Assembly: GCF_900009145.1 (NCBI RefSeq)
Contig: NZ_LN889782.1
Coordinates: forward strand, 1,471,269-1,535,268
Direction of reading: 5' to 3'
Length of the DNA: 64,000 bases
Source of the DNA: Planktothrix tepida PCC 9214
GTDB lineage: Bacteria > Cyanobacteriota > Cyanobacteriia > Cyanobacteriales > Microcoleaceae
A program made the translations under genes and the position numbers. Within the stretch, counting starts at the first letter, position 1. Every line of letters starts with the position of its first letter. The notes under the pieces are model-generated. The model ran no database searches. It had not been told where the DNA came from and was given only the letters and a program-made list of their open reading frames with translations. Below, piece by piece: positions 1-7,387 of this stretch.

Positions 1-1
1 A

Positions 2-469
2 GGATTAGCAGTTCATGCGCGACCGACTCCAAATTCCCCTGTTGTTGGTGGAGTGGGTTTTAAAACGGAAGTTACCTTAGCCGATAATTCTCAAGGAACT
101 CGTGGCCCCGATGGTCGGACTTGGATTGAAATTACTGCCCCTGTAAAAGGTTATATTTCTAATGGTTTTCCTGATGCAACGGGTAATTTATTAGACTGTG
201 GAAATCAAGCGGAAAATCCTAAGCCAACACCCGTGAGTCTGTGTCGTCAAATTGATTTATATGCCGCACCGAAAGGGGTTGTTGTACGGGAAAAACCCTC
301 TCGATTTTCTGAACGAGTTGGGGGTGTTGCTTCAGGAGCACGGGTAAGATTAGTTGAGAATTATAAATTAATTCCTGATACTAATGGTGAAAAACGGGAT
401 TGGGTTGAAATTAGTGAGCCTCTGGAGGGATATATCTCGGCTAATACGTTAATTATGTGTCGAAGATAG
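2..469 (+). CDS. SH3b-domain protein, 3' part only
   Basis: The reading frame is open from the first codon of the window, so the gene begins upstream and only about 155 C-terminal residues are present. An internal GTG at 53 is not a convincing start because the SH3b repeat already begins before it. Two bacterial SH3 (SH3b) repeats are visible. Each has the pattern of a short basic strand ending in RP or REKP, then V-GGV, a D/E-W-I/VEI core and a GYIS ending (GRTWIEI...GYIS and KRDWVEI...GYIS). Such domains usually bind cell-wall peptides or act as adaptors in exported proteins. The N-terminal part, including any signal peptide or enzyme domain, lies outside the window, so the role of the whole protein cannot be given. 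Confidence 0.7.
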   Translation, partial: GLAVHARPTPNSPVVGGVGFKTEVTLADNSQGTRGPDGRTWIEITAPVKGYISNGFPDATGNLLDCGNQAENPKPTPVSLCRQIDLYAAPKGVVVREKPSRFSERVGGVASGARVRLVENYKLIPDTNGEKRDWVEISEPLEGYISANTLIMCRR

Positions 470-512
470 GGACTATAGGAAGTCGGGGGAGTTATTTTGA
501 GATCAGTTGTAA

Positions 513-531
513 GGGCGAGATCACCTCGCCC
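513..531. repeat. Small palindromic repeat, GGGCGAG/CTCGCCC
   Basis: A perfect 7-bp inverted repeat (GGGCGAG, loop ATCAC, CTCGCCC), followed by CTACA, lies between the SH3b gene and the next gene. Similar GC-rich hairpins are scattered through cyanobacterial genomes. It could act as a terminator for the upstream gene, but no T-run follows it. Confidence 0.5.
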
Positions 532-579
532 CTACATCGGAAATTCATTTTAAGGATTTGGGATTTAATAAAATTAAAA

Positions 580-1146
580 ATGAGAAAATACTTAATTTTA
601 GGTTCAGGAATTTTAACAAATATTTGCTTAATTTTTCCCCTATCTATTAATACCTTAGCTGAATCCCTAGGAAATCTTAATAATACTCAAATACAGTCCT
701 TAGAAAATTTAGGTATTCCGGTAGCCCTCCCGAACTATATTCCACCGGAGTTCAGTGTTTCTAAATTCACAACTCAAGGCTCCCCAACTTCGGGACGATC
801 CAGTTATGAAATTCTTTATCGAAATTCCGATAATCACTGTTTCTATATTTCTGGATTTATGGGGGGTACGGGTGGCCCAGAAGCCGGATTTTTATTCCCA
901 ATTGAAACACCGTTATTTGGAAAAACGACAATTAATATCGGGGCGGTTTTTGAGGGGAGTTCCTATAATCAAACCCCCTCACCCGAACAGTTAAATTCTC
1001 CTCAATCTGAAATCTGGAGTTTTTCAGTTAAAGATTCAGTAATTTACGGAATTGGAACTGAGGAAAAACGGGAGGGCTGCACAATTAATCAAACGATTAC
1101 CCCCCTAGAAATTAAAAAAATTATGCAATCCATGACTTGGTTATAG
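580..1146 (+). CDS. Hypothetical exported protein
   Basis: I place the start at the ATG at 580 (188 aa). The frame stays open upstream to 457, but that stretch runs through the palindromic repeat and reads as non-coding. Residues 1-25 form a signal peptide: MRKY, then a hydrophobic ILGSGILTNICLIFPLSI stretch and a likely cleavage after a LAE-type site. The mature part is rich in Gly, Ser and Pro and has a short YFISGFMGGTGGPE segment plus two cysteines that could form a disulfide. I recognise no family. The gene ends 3 bp from the stop codon of the convergent folC. The secreted location is inference from the N-terminus. Confidence 0.6.
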   Translation: MRKYLILGSGILTNICLIFPLSINTLAESLGNLNNTQIQSLENLGIPVALPNYIPPEFSVSKFTTQGSPTSGRSSYEILYRNSDNHCFYISGFMGGTGGPEAGFLFPIETPLFGKTTINIGAVFEGSSYNQTPSPEQLNSPQSEIWSFSVKDSVIYGIGTEEKREGCTINQTITPLEIKKIMQSMTWL

Positions 1147-1149
1147 GGT

Positions 1150-2406
1150 TTAATTTTTCTCAAGAAGTTGTAAAAAATAACCCAATAAATACAATGATCC
1201 ACAGAGAACAGGTAATGTATTTTCCTCGGTAATAGCCACTTCTAAGGCAGGAATTAAATCTGGATAAACTTCACAACAGTTTAAACCAGGACACAAAGTT
1301 TTAGCAAGAGTAGCTAACTGTTCTGGTTCTGCATAAGGATGATCGGGAATGGGAACTAAATATAATCGATCACCGGGTCTTAATACGGCTTTAAAAATAT
1401 TAGTATGATCTTTAGTTGATAACATTCCCATCACCCAAGTGACTGAGGAAATCTGCAAATTGTCTACATATTGACGTAAAGCTTCTGCGGCTGCTGGATT
1501 ATGAGCTCCATCAATCAGTAACCGATGATTTTGCCAGGTTATCCATTGTAATCGTCCTGGCCATTGAGCCTTTTCTATCCCTTTAGCGATCGCCTCCTCT
1601 GAAATATTCCATCCTTGCTGACCCAGGATTTGTGCCGTTGCAATGGCGATCGCAGAATTCATTAACTGTATCTTGCCGAATAGGGGTAAAGGGTATTCTA
1701 AACCCTGATAACGGGCAATGGGGAAGGAATTGAGGCGGTTTTGCTCCCCAACCCAAACCGCAGGTTTAACCCAAGTCACCGGACAGTTAAATTCACTCGC
1801 ACGGCGTTGAATCACCTTTTCAGCTTCTGATGGTAAAACACCGACGACAACCGGACATCCAGGTTTAAGAATTCCCGCTTTTTCAAAGGCGATCTCTGCA
1901 AGTGTTGAACCCAAATATTCTTGATGATCTAAACTAATGGAAGTAATCACACTGACCAAAGGATGATCACAAACATTTGTGGCATCTAAACGTCCCCCTA
2001 ATCCCACTTCAATGACAGCAATATCTACCTTTTTTTGGGCAAAATATAGCCAAGCTGCCAATGTCACAACTTCAAACAGAGTTGGAGGAGGTTCATCGGG
2101 TAAAATTGCGTCTTCGACTTGTTGTAAAACTTGTAAAAAATCGAGTTTTGAAATCGGTTGCTCATTAATACATAAGCGTTCTGTCCAATCTATTAAATGA
2201 GGAGAAATGTAGCGCCCGACACGATAACCAGCCTGTGTCAAAATAGAAGACAGGTAAGAACATACAGAACCCTTGCCATTTGTGCCTGCGATATGGATGA
2301 TAGGAACATCAAAGTGAGGATTTCCTAAACGTTCCAGGAGTTGTTGAATGCGTTCTAAACCCAAATGAATGCCAAACTGTTGATATCGTTGTAGAAATGT
2401 TTCCAT
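1150..2406 (-). CDS. folC: Bifunctional folylpolyglutamate/dihydrofolate synthase
   Basis: FolC ligates glutamate to dihydropteroate and then to reduced folates with ATP, in the cytosol. The P-loop GTNGKGS lies at residues 41-47. It is followed by the family motifs ISPHL and VIEVGLGGRLDATN, where the Glu and the Asp-Ala-Thr-Asn stretch place the metal and nucleotide. The C-terminal domain has the IDGAHNPAA motif. Length, about 418 aa, is normal. The ATG at 2406 has AGGG five bases upstream and is preferred to the GTG two codons earlier. The gene is convergent with the small secreted-protein gene and divergent from the GGDEF/EAL gene, so it appears to be transcribed alone. Confidence 0.93.
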   Translation of the reverse strand: METFLQRYQQFGIHLGLERIQQLLERLGNPHFDVPIIHIAGTNGKGSVCSYLSSILTQAGYRVGRYISPHLIDWTERLCINEQPISKLDFLQVLQQVEDAILPDEPPPTLFEVVTLAAWLYFAQKKVDIAVIEVGLGGRLDATNVCDHPLVSVITSISLDHQEYLGSTLAEIAFEKAGILKPGCPVVVGVLPSEAEKVIQRRASEFNCPVTWVKPAVWVGEQNRLNSFPIARYQGLEYPLPLFGKIQLMNSAIAIATAQILGQQGWNISEEAIAKGIEKAQWPGRLQWITWQNHRLLIDGAHNPAAAEALRQYVDNLQISSVTWVMGMLSTKDHTNIFKAVLRPGDRLYLVPIPDHPYAEPEQLATLAKTLCPGLNCCEVYPDLIPALEVAITEENTLPVLCGSLYLLGYFLQLLEKN

Positions 2407-2526
2407 ATTCACCCTATTGAATTACAACTTTTACTGCCCTTTAAGAATACTGTTGAACAGGTTACTATTAAATACTATGCAATGATATTCTATCTCTAAA
2501 ATCAGTAGTAAAACCGGGAGATTAGC

Positions 2527-5187
2527 GTGAAATTGAGATTAATTCGATATGGTATCCATAAAATTTTATATGAAACTTCATTCTGGATAGGTGGATTTGT
2601 GGGAATTTTGATTGTAAGTGCCATCGAAATTTCCAAAGATATGGGTTTCTGGGTTCCTATCCCCTTTGTAATAATGGGTTTTTCCGTAATATTATGCGCG
2701 AATTTAGGAGGATTAAAAACCGGATTAGCCTGCACCAGCGTTATTTCTATTTATATTATCTATATCGCTTGGATAAAATGGGTTCCTAGTGTTTTCACCC
2801 CAGAACCCATTCGGATTAGTTTAGTGATTTTATTGATTTTGATAACGGCTATTTTATTGGGAAGAACAACCGATAAAAAAAATTTAGTAATTCAAACTTT
2901 AAAAACAACTCAAAATGAGCTAAAAAAACGAGTATTAGAATTAGCCGAAACCAATGCTTTATTAGATCGGGAAAATCAAGAACGTCAACAAGCAGAGGCG
3001 GTTTTACAAAGCTTAATCTTAGAGACTGCATCCGTAACAGGGGTTGAATTTTTTCCCGCCTTAGCCCAACATTTAGGGTTAACTTTAGGGTTTCGCTATG
3101 TTATTGTCACAGAAGTTATACAAGAAATACCCGGACGAGTACGAACCTTGGCTTTTTGGGGAGGCGATCACTTTTTAGAAAATACAGAACTTGATCTGGA
3201 TCAAACCTTGTGTAATGAGATTAATAAAACTCGATCCTTAACCTATTTTTCTGACCGGGTTCAAGAACTTTTTCCTCATCTTTCATTCTTAGTAAAATTG
3301 CAAGTTATCTCCTCTATTGGAGTTCCGATTATTAGTCATTCTGAACAAATTATTGGTTATTTATGTTTACTCCATGATCAACCAATCAAAAATGAAGATC
3401 GAATACAATCTTTGATTCATATTTTTGCGGGACGAATTGTGGCGGAATTAGAACGAAAACAAGCAGAAGAAGCGCAACAAAAAGCAGAAGCTAAATATAG
3501 AAGTATCTTTGAAAATGCTATTGAAGGAATTTTTCAATCTACACCTGATGGTTATTATCTTAGTGCTAATCCAGCCTTAGCTCGCATCTATGGTTACGAT
3601 TCTCCCGAAGATTTAATCCAGAATCTTAGGAATATCTCAGAGCAATTATATGTTAATCCTAAAGAACGACAAGAATTTACCCAAATTATGCTAGAACAGG
3701 GTCAAATTTCGGGATTTGAATATCAAGTTTATCGCCAAGATAGACAAGTGATTTGGATTTCGGAAAATAGTCGTTCTGTTTATGATAATCAAGGCAATAT
3801 TTTATATTATGAAGGAACGGTAGAAGATATTACCCAACGGAAACTGGCTGAAGAAAAGCTCCTTTATAATGCTTTTTATGATGAACTTACAAGCTTACCT
3901 AATCGAGCTTTATTTATTGATCGGGTACAACAATCTTTAACCCATTCTCAACGCCGTTCTGATAGTTTATTTGCTGTTTTATATGTGGATTTAGATCGCT
4001 TTAAAGTCATTAATGATAGTTTAGGACACGCCGTAGGAAATCAACTATTAATCGATTTAAGTCAACGATTGATCAATACAGTTCGAGAAGGAGATACTGT
4101 CGCCCGTTTAAATGGAGATGAATTTGCCGTTTTAGTAGAAGATATTCAAGAGATTGAAGACGCTACTCAAATTGCAGAACGCATTTCCCTAACTTTATCC
4201 CAACCTTTTCAACTCGAACAACAAGAAGTATTTACGAGTGCTAGTATTGGAATTACTTTTAATTTTCAAAGTAGCGGACATCTCTATGAATCCGCAGAAG
4301 AATTATTACAAGATGCCGACACAGCCATGCGTCATGCTAAATATTTAGGACAAGGATCTCCTCAACTTTTTGATCAAAGAATGCAGAAAAATTTCCGCAG
4401 TCGGTTACAGTTAGAAACGGATTTAAGACGGGCAATTGAACGGGATGAATTGTTATTAAATTATCAATTAATTGTATCATTGTTAACAGGAGAAATTGCC
4501 GGATTTGAAGCCTTAGTGCGTTGGAATCATCCGAAACGGGGTTTAGTTTCCCCTGTACAATTTATTCCTTTAGCTGAAGAAACCGGGTTAATTGTTCCTA
4601 TAGGAGAATGGGTGTTAAGAACCGCTTGTAAACAAATGCGTCAATGGCAAATTGAACAATTAGTGAATCATAATGTGACAATGAGTGTGAATGTTGCGGG
4701 ACGGCAATTTGCTCAACTTAAACTTGTTAATATGATTCAAGATATTTTGCAAGAAACAGGTTTAGATGCTAAACTTTTACGGTTAGAAATTACAGAAGGG
4801 GTGATTATGGAGCATTTTGAATCTGCTACCACCCAATTACAACAACTGCGAGATTTAGGAATTCAATTGTCAATTGATGATTTCGGGACAGGATATTCTT
4901 CTTTAAGTCGGTTACAACAATTTCCCATTGATATTTTAAAAATTGATCGATCTTTTGTTAGTCCATTAGGAAGTAAAGCGGAAAATCGAGAAATTGTAGA
5001 AACGATTATTAATTTAGCGGTTAATTTAAAAATGAGTGTTGTTGCTGAAGGGGTAGAAACCTTGGAGCAAATCTTAGAATTAAAACAATTAGGCTGCCAT
5101 TATGGACAGGGATATTTCTTTTCTCGTCCCTTGGATAGTGAGGGAATTAAACAGTTAATTCTTAATCATCAATTTAAGTATTTATAG
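2527..5187 (+). CDS. Membrane-anchored GAF-PAS-GGDEF-EAL protein
   Basis: This 886-aa protein should control cyclic di-GMP. Order: four predicted membrane helices in residues 15-115; a coiled coil at about 118-155; a GAF domain at about 158-305; a second helix; a PAS domain at about 323-438 (YRSIFENAIEGIFQSTPDG); a GGDEF domain at about 448-610; and an EAL domain at about 630-880. The diguanylate cyclase signature reads NGDEF, with Asn for the first Gly, so cyclase activity is uncertain. The EAL half keeps GFEALVRW, the ITEG glutamate, DDFGTGYSSL, KID and VAEGVET, so phosphodiesterase activity is likely. The start is a GTG with GGGAG upstream. The ligands of the GAF and PAS domains cannot be told from sequence. 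Confidence 0.9.
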   Translation: MKLRLIRYGIHKILYETSFWIGGFVGILIVSAIEISKDMGFWVPIPFVIMGFSVILCANLGGLKTGLACTSVISIYIIYIAWIKWVPSVFTPEPIRISLVILLILITAILLGRTTDKKNLVIQTLKTTQNELKKRVLELAETNALLDRENQERQQAEAVLQSLILETASVTGVEFFPALAQHLGLTLGFRYVIVTEVIQEIPGRVRTLAFWGGDHFLENTELDLDQTLCNEINKTRSLTYFSDRVQELFPHLSFLVKLQVISSIGVPIISHSEQIIGYLCLLHDQPIKNEDRIQSLIHIFAGRIVAELERKQAEEAQQKAEAKYRSIFENAIEGIFQSTPDGYYLSANPALARIYGYDSPEDLIQNLRNISEQLYVNPKERQEFTQIMLEQGQISGFEYQVYRQDRQVIWISENSRSVYDNQGNILYYEGTVEDITQRKLAEEKLLYNAFYDELTSLPNRALFIDRVQQSLTHSQRRSDSLFAVLYVDLDRFKVINDSLGHAVGNQLLIDLSQRLINTVREGDTVARLNGDEFAVLVEDIQEIEDATQIAERISLTLSQPFQLEQQEVFTSASIGITFNFQSSGHLYESAEELLQDADTAMRHAKYLGQGSPQLFDQRMQKNFRSRLQLETDLRRAIERDELLLNYQLIVSLLTGEIAGFEALVRWNHPKRGLVSPVQFIPLAEETGLIVPIGEWVLRTACKQMRQWQIEQLVNHNVTMSVNVAGRQFAQLKLVNMIQDILQETGLDAKLLRLEITEGVIMEHFESATTQLQQLRDLGIQLSIDDFGTGYSSLSRLQQFPIDILKIDRSFVSPLGSKAENREIVETIINLAVNLKMSVVAEGVETLEQILELKQLGCHYGQGYFFSRPLDSEGIKQLILNHQFKYL

Positions 5188-5250
5188 CCTGGTTTGGAAA
5201 AATGCGATTACCGTTAGCTGTATTAAAAAAAATCAACAAAATAATTAAAT

Positions 5251-5673
5251 TTAGATTTCAGCAGGAATTATTAAATTAATCATTTCATGCTGATTTTTGC
5301 GATAAATTCTAAAATCACTATCTAAGGTTAATATAGAGCTCCCTGGAATTAATTCACTCATTCTTACTAAACAAGCATCGGCTAAGGACATCGGTACATT
5401 CTGATAACGCTGCATTAAATTTCCAATGACTTCAATTTCTTCTGTTAAATGAAAGGGAATTTTAATTACTCCCGATTTCAATAAAGCAATGACAGCTTTC
5501 TCTCCTCCATAAGTCCTATGCAGCAAAAAACACGCTTCAGAAATAACCGCTTCACAAGTAAATAATGGAAATTGACTTTTTCCCCATTCACTCACTGCCC
5601 AACTATGATATTGATCTTGGCGTTTGAGATAAGATACTAATGGCCCTGTATCCAATAAGATCTTATTTCTCAT
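5251..5673 (-). CDS. PIN-domain ribonuclease, VapC-like toxin
   Basis: A 140-aa PIN-domain protein. The acidic residues that bind Mg2+ in this family are visible: D8 in LLDTGPLV, E46 in AVISEA, D99 in SLADACLV, and D118/D120 in LTLDSDF. VapC-type PIN proteins cleave specific RNAs when their partner antitoxin is degraded. The start codon follows the stop codon of the upstream small gene by only 3 bp, the usual antitoxin-toxin order. All catalytic positions look intact. The RNA target is unknown. Some PIN/DUF2281 pairs may have a regulatory role other than growth arrest. Confidence 0.85.
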   Translation of the reverse strand: MRNKILLDTGPLVSYLKRQDQYHSWAVSEWGKSQFPLFTCEAVISEACFLLHRTYGGEKAVIALLKSGVIKIPFHLTEEIEVIGNLMQRYQNVPMSLADACLVRMSELIPGSSILTLDSDFRIYRKNQHEMINLIIPAEI

Positions 5674-5676
5674 TTT

Positions 5677-5928
5677 TTACCAATTACCCTGCAAATACTT
5701 TTTATTGGTAGAAAGGTCAGAAGGGCCACCTTCTAAGCAACCTGCAAACTCTTGAGCAACTTCATAGGCTGAAATCTTTTGTTGTTCTTCTTCTGGAGGT
5801 TGAATTTCTTGTTTTTGGGCTTTAAAATGCAAAAATTCAATAAAACTAATCACTTCCTCCTGTTGTTGAAGCGGTAAGGTTTTAATCATCTCGACAATAG
5901 CTTCTGCTTGAGTGATTGTTTGAGTCAT
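5677..5928 (-). CDS. DUF2281-type antitoxin partner of the PIN toxin
   Basis: An 83-aa acidic protein. The N-terminal half (residues 8-33) has the pattern EAIVEMIKTLPLQQQEEVISFIEFL, an amphipathic pair of helices typical of the DUF2281/VapB-like antitoxin group in cyanobacteria. The C-terminal part, with LEGGPSDLSTNKKYLQGNW, is the sort of flexible tail that wraps the toxin. It lies 3 bp upstream of the PIN toxin gene on the same strand, so the two are very probably co-transcribed and mutually regulated. No separate DNA-binding fold is obvious. Confidence 0.75.
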   Translation of the reverse strand: MTQTITQAEAIVEMIKTLPLQQQEEVISFIEFLHFKAQKQEIQPPEEEQQKISAYEVAQEFAGCLEGGPSDLSTNKKYLQGNW

Positions 5929-5988
5929 CGTATTTTCCTATTGTTTTTAATAATATAAATTCTAAATTAGAATTCTTTTACTAAGAAA

Positions 5989-6005
5989 GGTGCGTCGAAC
6001 GCACC
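5989..6005. repeat. GGTGCGT/ACGCACC palindrome
   Basis: A 7-bp perfect inverted repeat with a CGA loop, just downstream of tRNA-Leu on the minus strand and followed there by CTTTCTT. It resembles dispersed cyanobacterial GGTGCGT repeats and may also serve as the terminator of the tRNA transcript. Confidence 0.5.
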
Positions 6006-6029
6006 CTACAGATTGATAATTTTTAGGTA

Positions 6030-6372
6030 TGGGGGCGGTGGGACTTGAACCCACACGACCGGGTAAGGGTCAACGGATTTTCATTCTCCCGCAGCTTTCG
6101 CTACTGCCCATTGGCGTTGAGAATTGGACTCTCTCTTTACCCTCGGCTTAACGTTAGGGTAGCTCCCGTCGAGTCTCTGCACCTTCCAAAGTTTTGATTT
6201 TAGATTGGGGAAATTCCCTCATTTCTAAAGTCTTTGGCTTGGCTCAGGATTGCCTTGTCTGACGTATCAGATTTAGGTTTCCCTGAATTTGAGAGCTTAC
6301 ACTTGAGGAATTTCTCACCTCAAGGCTCAATTTACCTTAAGTCCGTAGCGTCTACCATTCCGCCACGCCCCC
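6030..6372 (-). tRNA. trnL-UAA: tRNA-Leu(UAA), split by a group I intron
   Basis: The exons are 6339-6372 (34 nt) and 6030-6081 (52 nt). The acceptor arms GGGGGCG and CGCCCCC pair and the discriminator base is A, as expected for leucine tRNA. CCA is not encoded. Joining the exons gives anticodon stem ACGGA/TCCGT with loop CTTAAAA, so the anticodon is UAA and the intron lies between U34 and A35. The long variable arm (TTGACCCTTACCCGG region) and the T arm GTGGG-TTCAAGT-CCCAC are clear. This split gene is a classical feature shared by many cyanobacteria and plastids. Confidence 0.96.
6082..6338 (-). ncRNA. Group I intron in tRNA-Leu(UAA)
   Basis: This 257-nt self-splicing intron interrupts the anticodon loop after U34. 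The P7/J region reads GAGACTCGACGGGAGCTACC, close to the known Anabaena and plastid trnL intron core. The intron ends with G (GAGAATG) just before the 3' exon, the conserved omega-G. There is no open reading frame, so it is an ORF-less intron of the vertically inherited type. Splicing needs guanosine. Paired elements P1-P9 were not folded in full here. Confidence 0.93.
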
Positions 6373-6595
6373 GTATTGGGTGATGTGTTTATTTGTTTTT
6401 TATAACCACATTTTTATATTTAAGCATTTTATTTTGATTTAGGCAAGTGTTTTTTCAATTTTTTTTCGGAAACCGCTCAATCCCTTTCTAGTCAAAGTTT
6501 TGGGCTGACATCGCCACGCCTAAACCTCCCTCATTTCCCTAACTAAGGTTTAGATCTGGCCATTGCCAATGATGGCTTTGTGGTTATAGTGACTC

Positions 6596-7375
6596 TTATT
6601 CTTCAGTTTGTTGTTGAGCATAATTCAGATTCTTTTGATATTCTATAACCTTTTTTTGAGCAATTTCATAATTAGGGTCAGATGAAGGAGTTGATTTCAT
6701 CATGTCAATAGCACTTTGCCATTCATTGACAACTAAATTCCACTCCTCTTTAGATTTTGCAGATTGAGCTAAAGTAGCTGCACGGGTAGCTTTATTAACA
6801 GCTTCTCGAAAGTAATTAACTGGAATTGATGATTTTTCAGGTGAAGGAGAAGCAGGAATAGGACTAGACTCTTGTGGAGAATGTAAAGTGTTAGGATAAT
6901 TTTTTGGTAAAAATAAAATAGAATAAATGCTTAATATTAAAGCAATAAACCCGATTAAACAAGAACCTATCGCTAAATTTTGGTTCAACTGAACATTATT
7001 TTTAAATGTAGCTAAAAAAACGTTAGTTTCCTCTAACCTTTTTTCTAAATTTTCTAACTGAGTTTTGTTGTGTTCAATTTCAGATTCAGTCTGATTTCCA
7101 GTTTCGCTAATTTTAGTCAAAATATCTTGCTCCTTTTTGATTAAAACATTAAAATTTTCATTCCAATATTTCTTATATTCTTGATAATCATTCGATAGAG
7201 ACTTAATTTGTTGTTGAGTATGATCTAAATTAATAGAGTTTTTGAATAATTGGTCTTGATACTTTATTGATAATTGATCTAATTCTTGCTTGATTTGAGC
7301 TAAATCATCAATGACTTTCGCTGCTTCTTGAAAGCGTTTTTGTAGTTTAGCTAGTTCGTTTTCAACTGAATTCAT
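6596..7375 (-). CDS. Coiled-coil protein with one membrane helix, unknown function
   Basis: A 259-aa protein. Residues 1-125 are a long Glu/Gln/Lys-rich coiled coil. Residues about 135-157 form one membrane helix (GSCLIGFIALILSIYSILFL). A Pro/Ser-rich linker follows at about 160-185. The C-terminal 70 residues have a pattern I recall from the tails of many cyanobacterial proteins: A-KATRAATLAQSA, then EWNLVVNEWQSAIDMM, then a P-S-DPNYEIAQKKVIEYQKNL ending. The gene starts 12 bp after the stop of the 671-aa protein gene, so the two probably form one operon. The topology and any binding role are unknown. The C-terminal helical repeat may bind protein partners, but that is inference. Confidence 0.65.
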   Translation of the reverse strand: MNSVENELAKLQKRFQEAAKVIDDLAQIKQELDQLSIKYQDQLFKNSINLDHTQQQIKSLSNDYQEYKKYWNENFNVLIKKEQDILTKISETGNQTESEIEHNKTQLENLEKRLEETNVFLATFKNNVQLNQNLAIGSCLIGFIALILSIYSILFLPKNYPNTLHSPQESSPIPASPSPEKSSIPVNYFREAVNKATRAATLAQSAKSKEEWNLVVNEWQSAIDMMKSTPSSDPNYEIAQKKVIEYQKNLNYAQQQTEE

Positions 7376-7387
7376 GGTTTAATTTCC

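Noticed and set aside
5251..5928. Defence island around the toxin-antitoxin pair
   Set aside because: Neighbouring genes are a c-di-GMP protein, a tRNA and an unknown module; no nuclease, methylase or other defence gene was seen.
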